DNA of 64,000 bases, taken from Marinobacterium ramblicola (GTDB taxonomy: Bacteria; Pseudomonadota; Gammaproteobacteria; Pseudomonadales; Balneatricaceae). Positions within the stretch are counted from its first letter, which is position 1. Every line of letters begins with the position of its first letter. The translations under genes were made by a program, and so were the position numbers. The stretch is from the NCBI RefSeq assembly GCF_019084545.1, contig NZ_JAHREP010000001.1:62001-126000 (forward strand), read 5' to 3'. Shown here one piece after another: positions 1 through 8,378 of the stretch. The notes below the pieces were generated by a model. It saw only the letters and a list, made by a program, of their open reading frames with translations. It did no database searches and was not told the origin of the DNA.

Positions 1-351
1 ATCGACCGAGTGCGGGCGGACAGTCAGCAGGTGCGGCTGCGTCCGGCAGACGATATCGAGCGCGAGGTGACCGCCGGCGTGCTGCGTGCGGTACCGGCGG
101 CCACCAAGCGTCTGCCGAGTCTGGCGCTGGCGCTCCAGGGCGGCGGCAACATCGGTATTGAACCGGGGTTGCAGGAGCCGATGGCGCTGGAGCCGCTATT
201 CCTGTTGGAGCTGAAGGCTGCATCCGTCCAACCGATCAGTACCGCGTTGGGCGGGCGGGTCTATGCCCGCTTCGAGCATACGCCGGAGCCGCTGGCGATG
301 CAGTGGTATCGTATATTACGTGACCTGTTCATCCGCAAGTTCGGGGTCTGA
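1..351 (+). CDS. C-terminal end of a membrane protein, possibly M50/HlyD-type (partial)
   Basis: The reading frame is open from the first base and ends with TGA at 349-351, so only the last 116 residues are present. There is no strong motif. The end (LGGRVYARF..., then a tryptophan/arginine-rich stretch ending FIRKFGV) resembles, from memory, the C-terminus of the large M50-peptidase/HlyD-like membrane proteins that sit beside short SecA-like ATPases in gammaproteobacteria. It ends 2 bases before the SecA-like gene, so the two are probably co-translated. The family call is inference; the open frame and tight coupling are seen directly. Confidence 0.45.
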   Translation: MDRVRADSQQVRLRPADDIEREVTAGVLRAVPAATKRLPSLALALQGGGNIGIEPGLQEPMALEPLFLLELKAASVQPISTALGGRVYARFEHTPEPLAMQWYRILRDLFIRKFGV

Positions 352-353
352 CC

Positions 354-2333
354 ATGTTTTCTCTGTTGACCTCGGCCGAGCGCTATCCGCAGAAACTCGA
401 TTGGGACGAAGTGCCGATGCTGGAGCAGGCCTGGCACTGGCTGGCGCTGCACTGGAGTCGCTATGTCCGCCTGTCGACAAGACGGCAGCGCCGTTTCGTG
501 CAGCGCGTGAGCGCCTATGAGGGACGGTTCAACGCGCTGGACGAGTCCGGGCTGAAAGCCCAGCTGCAGACGGTGCGCCTGGGGCTGCGTCGGGAGGGTA
601 TCCATGACGAGCAGGTAGCACCGGCTTTCGCCCTGATCCGTGTGGTGTCGTCTCGCGTGTTGGGGATGCGCCATCACGATGTGCAGATTCGCGGCGGCTA
701 TGTGTTGATACATGGCTGCATCATCGAGATGGATACCGGAGAGGGCAAAACCCTGACCGCAACTCTGGCCGCTATCGTCATGGCGCTGGCCGGGCGTCAG
801 GTGCAGGTGGTAACGGTCAATGATTACCTGGCAGGACGTGATGCCGAGGAGATGGCACCTCTGTATGAGTGGTTTGGCCTGACCACCGCCACGGTGGCCG
901 AGGATGCACCGCGCGAAGTGCGTGAACGGGCCTATCGCCACCCCATTGTCTACTGCACCGGCAAGACGCTGGTGTTCGACTACCTGAAGGATCGTCTCGT
1001 GCTGGGGCAGCAGCTATCCCAACTGGGGATCCGGCTGAAGGATTTTATCCGCAATCGTCCCGGCGGCGAGTTGCTGCTGCCGGGGTTGCAGTTTGCTATC
1101 GTCGACGAGATCGACAGTGTGCTGATCGATGAGGCGCGCACCCCGCTGATCATATCGGCCAGTGACGAAAGTTCCCGCCACGAGGAGTACTACGGAGAGG
1201 CACTGACGCTGGCCAGGTCGCTGCTGCTCTATACCGATTTCGTGGTCGATTCCCGCAAGCGGATCGAGTTGACCCGCGGCGGGCGGGAGCGTCTTGCCGA
1301 GCGGGCGCAGGCTCTCGAACCGCTCTGGCACAACCAGTTTCGCCGTGAGGAGTCGGTGATCCAGGCGCTGACCGCCCTGCACAACTTCTTGCGCGATGAG
1401 CACTACATCGTGCGTGACGACAAGGTGATGATCGTCGATGAGCATACTGGTCGTGTGATGCCCGATCGCTCCTGGGAGAAGGGACTGCATCAGTTGATCG
1501 AACTCAAGGAGGGGGTCCCGGTGACACCGCCAAGGGTGACCCTGGCCAAGATCAGTTTTCAGCTGTTCTTTCGCCGCTACGTGGGGTTGGCCGGTATGAC
1601 CGGTACCGGGCGCGAGGTGGCGGCGGAGATGGGCCATGTCTACGACCTGCTGTCGGTGCGTATCCCTCCTCATCGTCGCAGCCGGCGTATACGGCAAGGG
1701 TGCCGGGTGTTTGCGACCGCCGATCAGAAGTGGCAGGCTCTGGTTGAGACGTTGGCGCAGATGCAATCCAGGGGACAGCCCGTCCTGGTGGGAACGCGGA
1801 CCATCCACGCGGCGGATGAGCTGGCGGAAAGACTGACAGCGTATCGCATCGAGCATCAGCTGCTGCACGCCAATCAGGATGTGGAGGAAGCCATGATCGT
1901 GGCCGAAGCCGGCAAGCATGGTCGTGTGACCATTGCCACCAATATGGCCGGTCGGGGAACCGATATCAAACTCGCCGACGGGATCGATACCCTGGGCGGT
2001 CTGCACGTGATCCTGACGGAGCTGCATGACAGTGCCCGCGTGGATCGGCAGTTGGTCGGTCGCTGCGCCCGTCAAGGGCAGCCGGGGAGCTGGGAGGAGA
2101 TCCTGTCCCTGGAGGACGAGCTGCTGCAGGTGCTACCCAAGAGGCTGCTGAAGGCTTTGTCGCGACGGCTGCAAGGGGCACCGGACAGTAGGGTGTTGCA
2201 GTGGGTCGCTCGACGGGTTTACCAGTTGGCGCAACAAAGGGTTGAGCGCAGCCACAAGCGGATCAGGCGGAGCCTGCTCAGGGCCGAGTTCCAGAGCCGC
2301 CGTTCATTGTCATTTACCGGAAAATCGGAGTAG
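354..2333 (+). CDS. short SecA-like DEAD-family translocase ATPase
   Basis: This 659-residue protein carries the SecA ATPase core. It has a Walker A-like MDTGEGKT near residues 126-133, a DEAD-type block VDEIDSVLIDEAR near 250-262, the late motif ATNMAGRGTDIK and an arginine-finger-like GRCARQGQPG. Housekeeping SecA is about 900 residues and ends with a cysteine-rich zinc motif. Here the C-terminus ends in a basic helix with no such cysteines. It is therefore probably an accessory SecA-like protein and not the main translocase motor. It sits between a membrane-protein gene (2-base gap) and a periplasmic adaptor gene (8-base gap), which suggests an export role shared by the three. Substrate unknown. 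Confidence 0.8.
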   Translation: MFSLLTSAERYPQKLDWDEVPMLEQAWHWLALHWSRYVRLSTRRQRRFVQRVSAYEGRFNALDESGLKAQLQTVRLGLRREGIHDEQVAPAFALIRVVSSRVLGMRHHDVQIRGGYVLIHGCIIEMDTGEGKTLTATLAAIVMALAGRQVQVVTVNDYLAGRDAEEMAPLYEWFGLTTATVAEDAPREVRERAYRHPIVYCTGKTLVFDYLKDRLVLGQQLSQLGIRLKDFIRNRPGGELLLPGLQFAIVDEIDSVLIDEARTPLIISASDESSRHEEYYGEALTLARSLLLYTDFVVDSRKRIELTRGGRERLAERAQALEPLWHNQFRREESVIQALTALHNFLRDEHYIVRDDKVMIVDEHTGRVMPDRSWEKGLHQLIELKEGVPVTPPRVTLAKISFQLFFRRYVGLAGMTGTGREVAAEMGHVYDLLSVRIPPHRRSRRIRQGCRVFATADQKWQALVETLAQMQSRGQPVLVGTRTIHAADELAERLTAYRIEHQLLHANQDVEEAMIVAEAGKHGRVTIATNMAGRGTDIKLADGIDTLGGLHVILTELHDSARVDRQLVGRCARQGQPGSWEEILSLEDELLQVLPKRLLKALSRRLQGAPDSRVLQWVARRVYQLAQQRVERSHKRIRRSLLRAEFQSRRSLSFTGKSE

Positions 2334-2341
2334 TTATCCAG

Positions 2342-3076
2342 ATGTCTAAACAGCGCTATTCTCTGCTTCTCCTGCTGGGCTGTCTGTCCGGCTGGGCGCG
2401 GGCGGAGCCCATACAGGTTCTCAGCTGCTATCTGGAGCCCTCTGCGGATGTCACCGTGGGTACCACGGCAGAGGGGCGTCTGACCAAAATGCTGGTGGAT
2501 CGCTCTGACCACATTAAAAAGGGTCAGCTGTTGGCCGAGCTGGATTCGGGACTGGAGAAAGCCTCGGTCAATACCAAGGCGGCTCAGGCGGCCTATGCTG
2601 ATCGGCGGCTGGAACGGATCCGTGACCTGTCGGCGGCCAAGTTGATCACCGATCAGGAGGTGGACGATATCCGTACCGAGAAGTCGGTCGCCAACCTGGA
2701 GCTGCGCGAGCGTCGGGAACAGCTTAAATTGAAATCGATCACCAGTCCGATCGACGGTATTATCGTCGAGCGCATGGTGGCGGAGGGGGACCTGGTCAAG
2801 GGTGGCGAAGTGGTGCGTATTGTCAGCCTCGATCCCCTGTATGTTGAAACCGTGATGCCGCTGGAACGTTTCGGTACGCTGGCCAAAGGGGACCGGTACA
2901 GGGTGAAACTCCAGCACCTGGAGACGATCCACGAGGCGAAGGTGATCAATGTCGACCCCATCGTCGATGCGGCCAGCAGCACCTTCCGGGTCCGCTTACA
3001 GATCGACAACCCGGATTATAAGATCCCGTCGGGACTGAAGTGTCAGTTGCTGGCTGTAGATGCCGCGGGGGCCTGA
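2342..3076 (+). CDS. periplasmic adaptor (HlyD/RND membrane-fusion type)
   Basis: This 244-residue protein begins with a typical signal peptide (MSKQRYSLLLLLGCLSGWARA). The mature part has the lipoyl-like half motif (TAEGRLTKMLVDRSDHIKKG), a helical hairpin around residues 75-125, the returning lipoyl half (SPIDGIIVERMVAEGDLVKGG) and a beta-barrel domain. That is the layout of membrane-fusion adaptors, but shorter than the usual 350-400 residues. It follows the SecA-like gene by 8 bases, probably as the last gene of the operon. No inner-membrane pump is encoded in the visible part, so its partner is presumably the upstream membrane protein or lies outside the window. Confidence 0.75.
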   Translation: MSKQRYSLLLLLGCLSGWARAEPIQVLSCYLEPSADVTVGTTAEGRLTKMLVDRSDHIKKGQLLAELDSGLEKASVNTKAAQAAYADRRLERIRDLSAAKLITDQEVDDIRTEKSVANLELRERREQLKLKSITSPIDGIIVERMVAEGDLVKGGEVVRIVSLDPLYVETVMPLERFGTLAKGDRYRVKLQHLETIHEAKVINVDPIVDAASSTFRVRLQIDNPDYKIPSGLKCQLLAVDAAGA

Positions 3077-3118
3077 TTTGCAAGAGGCTTGCGTCAGATA
3101 TTGCTATGGCTAGAAACA

Positions 3119-3144
3119 AAACTGCCCGCAAATGCGGGCAGTTT
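3119..3144. terminator. bidirectional intrinsic terminator between adaptor gene and gltA
   Basis: A 12-bp perfect inverted repeat (arms 3119-3130 and 3133-3144, core CTGCCCGCA/TGCGGGCAG) lies between the 3' ends of two convergent genes. Read on the minus strand it is followed by TTTTGTTTCT, so it is best suited to terminate gltA. On the plus strand only three T follow. Confidence 0.8.
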
Positions 3145-3160
3145 GGTCGGGCCTGAGCGA

Positions 3161-4441
3161 TTACTTGGTAGGGTAGTCGCGGAGTTTCGGGCCGGTATAC
3201 AGCTGACGCGGACGACCGATCTTGTTCGGGCTGGAGTGGAACTCGTTCCAATGAGAGATCCAGCCGATAGTGCGTGACAGGGCGAAGATCACCGTGAACA
3301 TGTTGGTCGGAATGCCGATCGCTTTCAGGATGATGCCTGAGTAGAAGTCTACGTTCGGATAGAGCTTGCGCTGTACGAAGTAGTCATCTTCCAGAGCGAT
3401 CTGCTCCAGGCGCTTGGCGATCTTCAGCAGAGGATCGTTTTCGATGCCCAGTTCAGCCAGAACTTCGTCGCAGGTTTTCTTCATTACTTTGGCGCGCGGG
3501 TCGAAGTTGCGGTAGACGCGGTGGCCAAAGCCCATCAGGCGGAACGGGTCTTCCGGATCCTTGGCGCGATCGATGAACTCAGGAATATTCGCTTCGTCAC
3601 CGATCTCATTGAGCATTACCAGTACCGCTTCGTTGGCGCCGCCATGTGCCGGTCCCCACAACGCGGCAATACCTGCAGCGATACAGGCGAACGGGTTAGC
3701 GCCGGAAGAGCCTGCCAGTCGGACGGTGGAGGTGGAGGCGTTCTGCTCGTGGTCGGCGTGCAGGATGAAGATCTTGTCCATGGCGCGCGCCAGGGTCGGG
3801 CTGACCTTGTAATCGCCGCAGGGGGTGCCGAACATCATGCGCAGGAAGTTTTCCGCATAGCTTAGCTCGTTCTGCGGATACATGAACGGCTGGCCGATGG
3901 AGTATTTGTAGCACATGGCTGCCAGGGTCGGCATTTTGGCGATCAGGCGATAAGCACAGACTTCGCGGTGGTGGGCATCATTGATGTCCAGGGAGTCGTG
4001 ATAGAACGCAGACAGTGCGCCGACCACGCCACACATGATGGCCATCGGGTGCGCGTCACGACGGAAGCCTTTGAAGAACTGGCTGAGCTGCTCATGCACC
4101 ATAGTATGGTTGGTGACGGTGTTGTTGAACTTCTCCTTCTGTTCCGGAGTCGGTAGCTCACCGTTGAGCAGCAGGTAGCAGACTTCAAGATAGTCGGAGT
4201 GTTGGGCCAGCTGTTCGATAGGGTAGCCGCCGTGAAGCAGGATCCCTTTTTCTCCGTCGATGTAGGTCAGCTTGGATTCGCAAGCTGCTGTTGATACGAA
4301 CCCGGGGTCATAGGTGAACAGGCCCTGTCCGGTCAGAGGACGGACATCAATTACGTCCGGACCTTCCGTTCCGCTATACACTGGAAGTTCGATCTCTCCT
4401 TCCAGACCATCGACTGTCAAACGTGCTTTCTTGTCAGCCAT
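3161..4441 (-). CDS. gltA: citrate synthase (type II, hexameric)
   Basis: Citrate synthase condenses acetyl-CoA and oxaloacetate, the entry step of the TCA cycle, in the cytoplasm. The 426-residue length matches the 427 of the E. coli enzyme. Signature parts are visible: GGANEA with the first catalytic His region just upstream, the [14 protein letters not shown] block with the second catalytic His, and NVDFYSG with the catalytic Asp. It is transcribed away from sdhCDAB across a 430-base control region, with a near-consensus sigma70 promoter in that region. Its transcription ends at the hairpin just downstream. Confidence 0.97.
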   Translation of the reverse strand: MADKKARLTVDGLEGEIELPVYSGTEGPDVIDVRPLTGQGLFTYDPGFVSTAACESKLTYIDGEKGILLHGGYPIEQLAQHSDYLEVCYLLLNGELPTPEQKEKFNNTVTNHTMVHEQLSQFFKGFRRDAHPMAIMCGVVGALSAFYHDSLDINDAHHREVCAYRLIAKMPTLAAMCYKYSIGQPFMYPQNELSYAENFLRMMFGTPCGDYKVSPTLARAMDKIFILHADHEQNASTSTVRLAGSSGANPFACIAAGIAALWGPAHGGANEAVLVMLNEIGDEANIPEFIDRAKDPEDPFRLMGFGHRVYRNFDPRAKVMKKTCDEVLAELGIENDPLLKIAKRLEQIALEDDYFVQRKLYPNVDFYSGIILKAIGIPTNMFTVIFALSRTIGWISHWNEFHSSPNKIGRPRQLYTGPKLRDYPTK

Positions 4442-4539
4442 TCGAGGCTCCTATCATTCAGTTGTAATAGCTGCGACTTGTTGTCAGCCGCTTGTTTCGG
4501 TGCGCAGGATCAGCTGAGCCCCGAATTGAGTGAGCATCC

Positions 4540-4567
4540 ACTATAGTGTTTGAAGCGTGATTGTCAA
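4540..4567 (-). promoter_or_regulatory. sigma70 promoter of gltA
   Basis: On the minus strand a perfect -35 TTGACA (complement of 4562-4567) is separated by 16 bp from a -10 TATAGT (complement of 4540-4545). The start would lie near 4533, giving a leader of about 90 bases before the gltA ATG. Confidence 0.75.
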
Positions 4568-4588
4568 TTTAGTCATTGGGTTAATATG

Positions 4589-4616
4589 TTGCAATGCATC
4601 ATGAGTAAAATTGCAA
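4589..4616. repeat. inverted repeat, possible operator
   Basis: Arms TTGCAAT (4589-4595) and ATTGCAA (4610-4616) are a perfect 7-bp inverted repeat with 14 bases between. It lies 22 bases upstream of the gltA -35, between the two divergent promoters. The cognate regulator is unknown. Confidence 0.4.
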
Positions 4617-4715
4617 TCTAATCAATGCCGTTAAGCGGATGGTCCGGCGCTTATGGTGAGAGGGGTTTTGCGCTTTCAGTGTATTGGACTTAAGGCTAAT
4701 GCGGGTTCCGCTTCG

Positions 4716-4744
4716 TTGTGTTCGAAGGGCGAAGTGTCTATACT
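4716..4744 (+). promoter_or_regulatory. candidate sdhC promoter
   Basis: TTGTGT (4716-4721), a 17-bp spacer and TATACT (4739-4744) form a plausible sigma70 promoter. The -10 matches five of six consensus bases and the -35 three of six. The leader to the sdhC GTG would be about 120 bases. Confidence 0.45.
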
Positions 4745-4872
4745 TCCGCTCCTGAAATGACTTCTAAAAGCAAAATATATGAGCTCATTTCAGGCATCTC
4801 GAGGTACTACTCTCTGAGCACTTCCAAGCAACCGAGCCTTGCAACAGGGCCGCAAGAGTGTGAACTAGAGCC

Positions 4873-5250
4873 GTGAACAAAAAAAGACCTGTAAATCTAG
4901 ATCTGCGAACTATTAAACAGCCACTACCGGCGATTACCTCCATCCTGCACCGTGTTTCAGGTGTCGCGCTGTTCTTCGGCGCCATCTTCATGGTGTATGC
5001 GTTGGGTCTGTCGCTGGAATCTCCTCAGGGCTTTGCAGAAGCCCAGGAGATGCTCCAGGAGTCATTCCTGGCAAAACTCATTGCATGGGGTCTGGTATCA
5101 GCACTGCTTTACCATTTCTGCGCAGGGATCAAGCATTTGATTATGGATGCCGGGTACTGTGAAGAACTGGAAAGCGGTCAGCGTGCAGCCAAAGTAACGC
5201 TGGTCGTTGCGGTGGTAGCGATCCTTCTGGCGGGGGTGTGGATATGGTAA
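4873..5250 (+). CDS. sdhC: succinate dehydrogenase cytochrome b556 subunit
   Basis: This is a 125-residue membrane anchor of complex II with three transmembrane helices. The SILHRVSG motif (residues about 22-29) carries the Ser and Arg of the quinone site, and YHFCAGIKHLIMD holds the haem-ligand histidine region. The start is GTG, and the usual family N-terminus (NKKRPVNLDLRTI) follows directly. It is the first gene of sdhCDAB, and sdhD overlaps its stop codon. Confidence 0.95.
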   Translation: MNKKRPVNLDLRTIKQPLPAITSILHRVSGVALFFGAIFMVYALGLSLESPQGFAEAQEMLQESFLAKLIAWGLVSALLYHFCAGIKHLIMDAGYCEELESGQRAAKVTLVVAVVAILLAGVWIW

Positions 5251-5591
5251 CTAGTATTACAAGCTTCGGCCGCAGCGGTCTTTATGACTGGATGATGCAG
5301 CGCATTACCGCCGTCGTCCTGCTGGCTTACACCGTTTTCATGATTGGCTACCTGCTGTTCAATCCGGATCTGGATTACAACCAATGGAGAGGGCTGTTCG
5401 ATGGCACCGGTATGCGTATCTTCTCGCTGCTGGCTCTGCTCTCGATGGTAGCGCATGCCTGGATCGGTATGTGGTCGGTTTCCACCGACTATATCAAGCC
5501 GACCGGTGCTCGTTTCATATTCCAGTCCGTATGTGGCCTGCTGGCGTTTATCTACGTTGTGTGGGGCATCCAGATTCTTTGGGGTATCTAA
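5244..5591 (+). CDS. sdhD: succinate dehydrogenase membrane anchor subunit
   Basis: This is a 115-residue hydrophobic anchor with three transmembrane helices, the partner of SdhC in binding haem and ubiquinone. The family N-terminus (MVTSITSFGRSGLYDW) fits the ATG at 5244, which overlaps the sdhC stop and has GGGGG about 7 bases upstream. A GTG 6 bases earlier is possible but has worse spacing. AHAWIGMWSV carries the haem histidine region. Confidence 0.95.
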   Translation: MVTSITSFGRSGLYDWMMQRITAVVLLAYTVFMIGYLLFNPDLDYNQWRGLFDGTGMRIFSLLALLSMVAHAWIGMWSVSTDYIKPTGARFIFQSVCGLLAFIYVVWGIQILWGI

Positions 5592-5594
5592 GAC

Positions 5595-7367
5595 ATGTCT
5601 AAACTGCGTACGCTCTCTTTCGACGCGATTGTGGTCGGCGGTGGCGGTGCGGGCATGCGTGCTGCGCTGCAGCTGGCACAGTCCGGCCTGAACACTGCTT
5701 GTGTGACCAAGGTTTTCCCGACTCGTTCCCACACCGTTTCCGCTCAGGGTGGTATCACTTGTGCGATCGCCAGTGCCGACCCGAACGATGACTGGCGCTG
5801 GCACATGTACGATACCGTCAAGGGCTCCGATTATATCGGTGACCAAGACGCTATCGAGTACATGTGCTCGGTCGGTCCGCAGGCGGTATTCGAGCTGGAT
5901 CACATGGGTCTGCCGTTCTCCCGTACCGAAACCGGTCGTATCTATCAGCGTCCGTTCGGCGGTCAGTCCAAGAACTTCGGTGAGGGTGGCCAGGCTGCCC
6001 GTACCTGTGCTGCCGCCGACCGTACCGGTCATGCGCTGCTGCACACCCTGTATCAGGCCAACATGAAGGCGGGTACCACGTTTCTGAATGAATGGTATGC
6101 CGTTGATCTGGTCAAGAACGCCGATGGCGCTGTTGTCGGCTGTATCGCGATCTGCATCGAGACCGGTGAGACCGTCTATATCAAGGCCAAGGCGACTGTG
6201 CTGGCCACCGGCGGTGCCGGTCGTATCTACGCCTCTACCACCAACGCTTTGATCAACACGGGTGATGGTGTGGGCATGGCGCTGCGCGCAGGGGTTCCGG
6301 CGCAGGATATGGAGATGTGGCAGTTCCATCCGACCGGTATCGCCGGTGCGGGCGTTCTCGTGACCGAAGGTTGTCGTGGTGAGGGTGGCTACCTGATCAA
6401 CAAGAACGGTGAGCGTTTCATGGAGCGCTATGCGCCGAACGCCAAAGACCTGGCTGGTCGCGACGTTGTGGCTCGCTCCATGATCCTGGAGATTCTGGCC
6501 GGTAACGGTGCCGGTGAGAACGGTGATCACGTGTTCCTGAAGCTTGATCATCTGGGTGAGGAGGTTCTGCACTCCCGTCTGCCGGGTATCTGTGAGCTGT
6601 CCAAGACCTTCGCCGCTGTCGATCCGGTGAAAGAGCCGATCCCGGTCGTACCGACCTGTCACTACATGATGGGTGGTCTGGCCACCAATATCGGTGGTCA
6701 GGTGCTTGCGCCGGATGCCGAGGGTAACGACCGGATCGTTAACGGTCTCTACGCCTGTGGCGAAGTGGCGTGTGTGTCCGTGCACGGTGCGAACCGCCTT
6801 GGCGGTAACTCTCTGCTCGATCTGGTGGTATTCGGTCGTGCGGCGGGTATGCAGATCGAGCAGCAGATGCGTGAAGGTTACGAAGTGACCGATGCGACCG
6901 AAGCCGATATCGAAGCTGCAATGGCGCGCCTGAATCGCGTGAACAACAGCACTGGCGGCGAGAGCATTGCCGATGTGCGCAAGGATCTGCAGAACACCAT
7001 GCAGCTCTACTTCGGCGTATTCCGCGACGGCGAGAGCATGGAGAAGGGGCTTGAGCTGCTCCGGGGTATCCGTGAGCGCGTTGCCAATGTTCATCTGGAA
7101 GATAAGAGTCAGGCATTCAATACCTCTCGTATCGAGGCGCTTGAGCTTGAAAACCTGATGGAAGTGGCAGAAGCGACCGCGATCGCCGCGGTAGAGCGCA
7201 AAGAGTCTCGCGGTGCGCATGCCCGTAACGACTTCACAGAGCGTGATGACGAGAACTGGCTGTGCCACTCTGTCTTCTTCCCGCAGGATAAGCGCATCGG
7301 TAAACGTGCGGTTAACTTTGCGCCGAAGACGATGGAGCCGTTCCCGCCGAAAGTTCGAACTTATTAA
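5595..7367 (+). CDS. sdhA: succinate dehydrogenase flavoprotein subunit
   Basis: This 590-residue catalytic subunit oxidises succinate to fumarate at the inner membrane. It has the FAD-binding [14 protein letters not shown] near residues 14-27, the SHTVSAQGG motif whose His covalently binds FAD, the substrate-site [10 protein letters not shown] and the active-site [19 protein letters not shown]. The length matches E. coli SdhA (588). It starts 3 bases after sdhD, as part of the sdhCDAB operon. Confidence 0.98.
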   Translation: MSKLRTLSFDAIVVGGGGAGMRAALQLAQSGLNTACVTKVFPTRSHTVSAQGGITCAIASADPNDDWRWHMYDTVKGSDYIGDQDAIEYMCSVGPQAVFELDHMGLPFSRTETGRIYQRPFGGQSKNFGEGGQAARTCAAADRTGHALLHTLYQANMKAGTTFLNEWYAVDLVKNADGAVVGCIAICIETGETVYIKAKATVLATGGAGRIYASTTNALINTGDGVGMALRAGVPAQDMEMWQFHPTGIAGAGVLVTEGCRGEGGYLINKNGERFMERYAPNAKDLAGRDVVARSMILEILAGNGAGENGDHVFLKLDHLGEEVLHSRLPGICELSKTFAAVDPVKEPIPVVPTCHYMMGGLATNIGGQVLAPDAEGNDRIVNGLYACGEVACVSVHGANRLGGNSLLDLVVFGRAAGMQIEQQMREGYEVTDATEADIEAAMARLNRVNNSTGGESIADVRKDLQNTMQLYFGVFRDGESMEKGLELLRGIRERVANVHLEDKSQAFNTSRIEALELENLMEVAEATAIAAVERKESRGAHARNDFTERDDENWLCHSVFFPQDKRIGKRAVNFAPKTMEPFPPKVRTY

Positions 7368-7379
7368 GGGGCTGGTACG

Positions 7380-8084
7380 ATGCTGGTAAGTGTATATCGC
7401 TATAACCCTGAGATTGATGATGCGCCGTACATGCAGGATATCCATATCGATATCCCGGGCGGCAAGGACATCATGGTGCTGGATCTGCTCCAGCTGCTGA
7501 AAGAGAAGGACCAGACACTGGCATATCGTCGCTCCTGCCGTGAGGGTGTTTGCGGCTCCGACGGTATGAACATGAACGGCAAGAACGGTCTGGCCTGTAT
7601 CACGCCGTTGTCGGCGGTGGTCGAGGCGGACAAGCTGGTGCTGCGTCCGTTGCCGGGGCTGCCGGTCATTCGTGACCTGGTGGTCGATATGACCCAGTTC
7701 TATCGCCAGTATGAGAAGATCAAGCCTTACTTGATCAACAACACGCCGGCGCCGGCTATCGAGCGTCTGCAGTCGCCGGAAGAGCGTGCCGAACTGGATG
7801 GGCTGTACGAGTGTATCCTCTGTGCATGCTGTTCAACCGCCTGTCCGTCGTTCTGGTGGAATCCGGATAAGTTTGTCGGGCCGTCCGGTCTGCTGCAGGC
7901 TTATCGCTTCCTGGCGGATAGTCGTGATACGGCAACCCGCGAGCGCCTGGCTGATCTGGATGATCCGTTCAGCGTATTCCGCTGCCACGGCATCATGAAC
8001 TGTGTCAATGTCTGTCCCAAGGGGCTTAACCCGACCAAGGCGATTGGCAAGATTCGAAACATGCTGATCCAGCAGGCGACCTGA
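7380..8084 (+). CDS. sdhB: succinate dehydrogenase iron-sulfur subunit
   Basis: This 234-residue protein carries the three Fe-S clusters that pass electrons from FAD to ubiquinone. A plant-type [2Fe-2S] ligand set is in CREGVCGSDG plus a later Cys, the CILCACCSTACP block supplies [4Fe-4S] ligands, and CHGIMNCVNVCPKGLNP supplies the remaining ligands. It is the last gene of sdhCDAB, followed by a strong intrinsic terminator. Confidence 0.98.
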   Translation: MLVSVYRYNPEIDDAPYMQDIHIDIPGGKDIMVLDLLQLLKEKDQTLAYRRSCREGVCGSDGMNMNGKNGLACITPLSAVVEADKLVLRPLPGLPVIRDLVVDMTQFYRQYEKIKPYLINNTPAPAIERLQSPEERAELDGLYECILCACCSTACPSFWWNPDKFVGPSGLLQAYRFLADSRDTATRERLADLDDPFSVFRCHGIMNCVNVCPKGLNPTKAIGKIRNMLIQQAT

Positions 8085-8095
8085 TCCGGGGCTTG

Positions 8096-8125
8096 AAAAA
8101 AGCGGCACTTGGTGCCGCTTTTTCT
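8096..8125 (+). terminator. intrinsic terminator after sdhB
   Basis: The stem GCGGCAC (8102-8108) pairs with GTGCCGC (8112-8118) across the loop TTG. It is preceded by six A and followed by a T-run (8119-8123), so it should stop transcription in either direction. It separates sdhCDAB from sucAB at least partly. Confidence 0.9.
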
Positions 8126-8208
8126 TTGTCTGGAAGGAGGCAATCCGCCAATGGGTCGGAAAAGGTGAAAAAAGGGGGAACTTTAGTATTATCCGCGTCG
8201 ACAAGCTG

Positions 8209-8237
8209 TGTTAAGGCTGGATGAAAAGTCGTAGAAT
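8209..8237 (+). promoter_or_regulatory. weak candidate promoter for sucA
   Basis: TAGAAT (8232-8237) is a fair -10. With a 17-bp spacer the -35 would be TGTTAA (8209-8214), which is poor. The 294-base sdhB-sucA spacer holds the sdhB terminator and no other clear signal. A promoter is expected here because of that terminator, but its exact position is uncertain. Confidence 0.3.
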
Positions 8238-8378
8238 ATTCCCCGCAATTTTGCGCGACCCGTTAGATTGCAGCTGAATAAAAAGTCAGTAATTCAAAGA
8301 AGGGGCGGTGGAATTCGTGAGCAGGAAATGGTGCACCCTGAGCGCGCCCTCGACCCCTGAAGCCAGGGTGATATCATA

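Larger units (their letters stand above)
4442..4872. promoter_or_regulatory. gltA-sdhC divergent control region
   Basis: This 431-base stretch has no credible gene. It holds a strong promoter for gltA (minus strand, 4540-4567), an inverted repeat TTGCAAT-N14-ATTGCAA at 4589-4616, and a probable promoter for sdhC (plus strand, 4716-4744). It is AT-richer than the flanking genes, as expected for a regulatory spacer. Confidence 0.7.

Noticed and set aside
5178-7445. 755-codon open frame on the minus strand opposite sdhD-sdhA
   Set aside because: It is the complement of highly conserved sdh genes. Its protein is low in structure, rich in Thr/Arg/His, and has no family features. Such frames arise from strong codon bias on the other strand.
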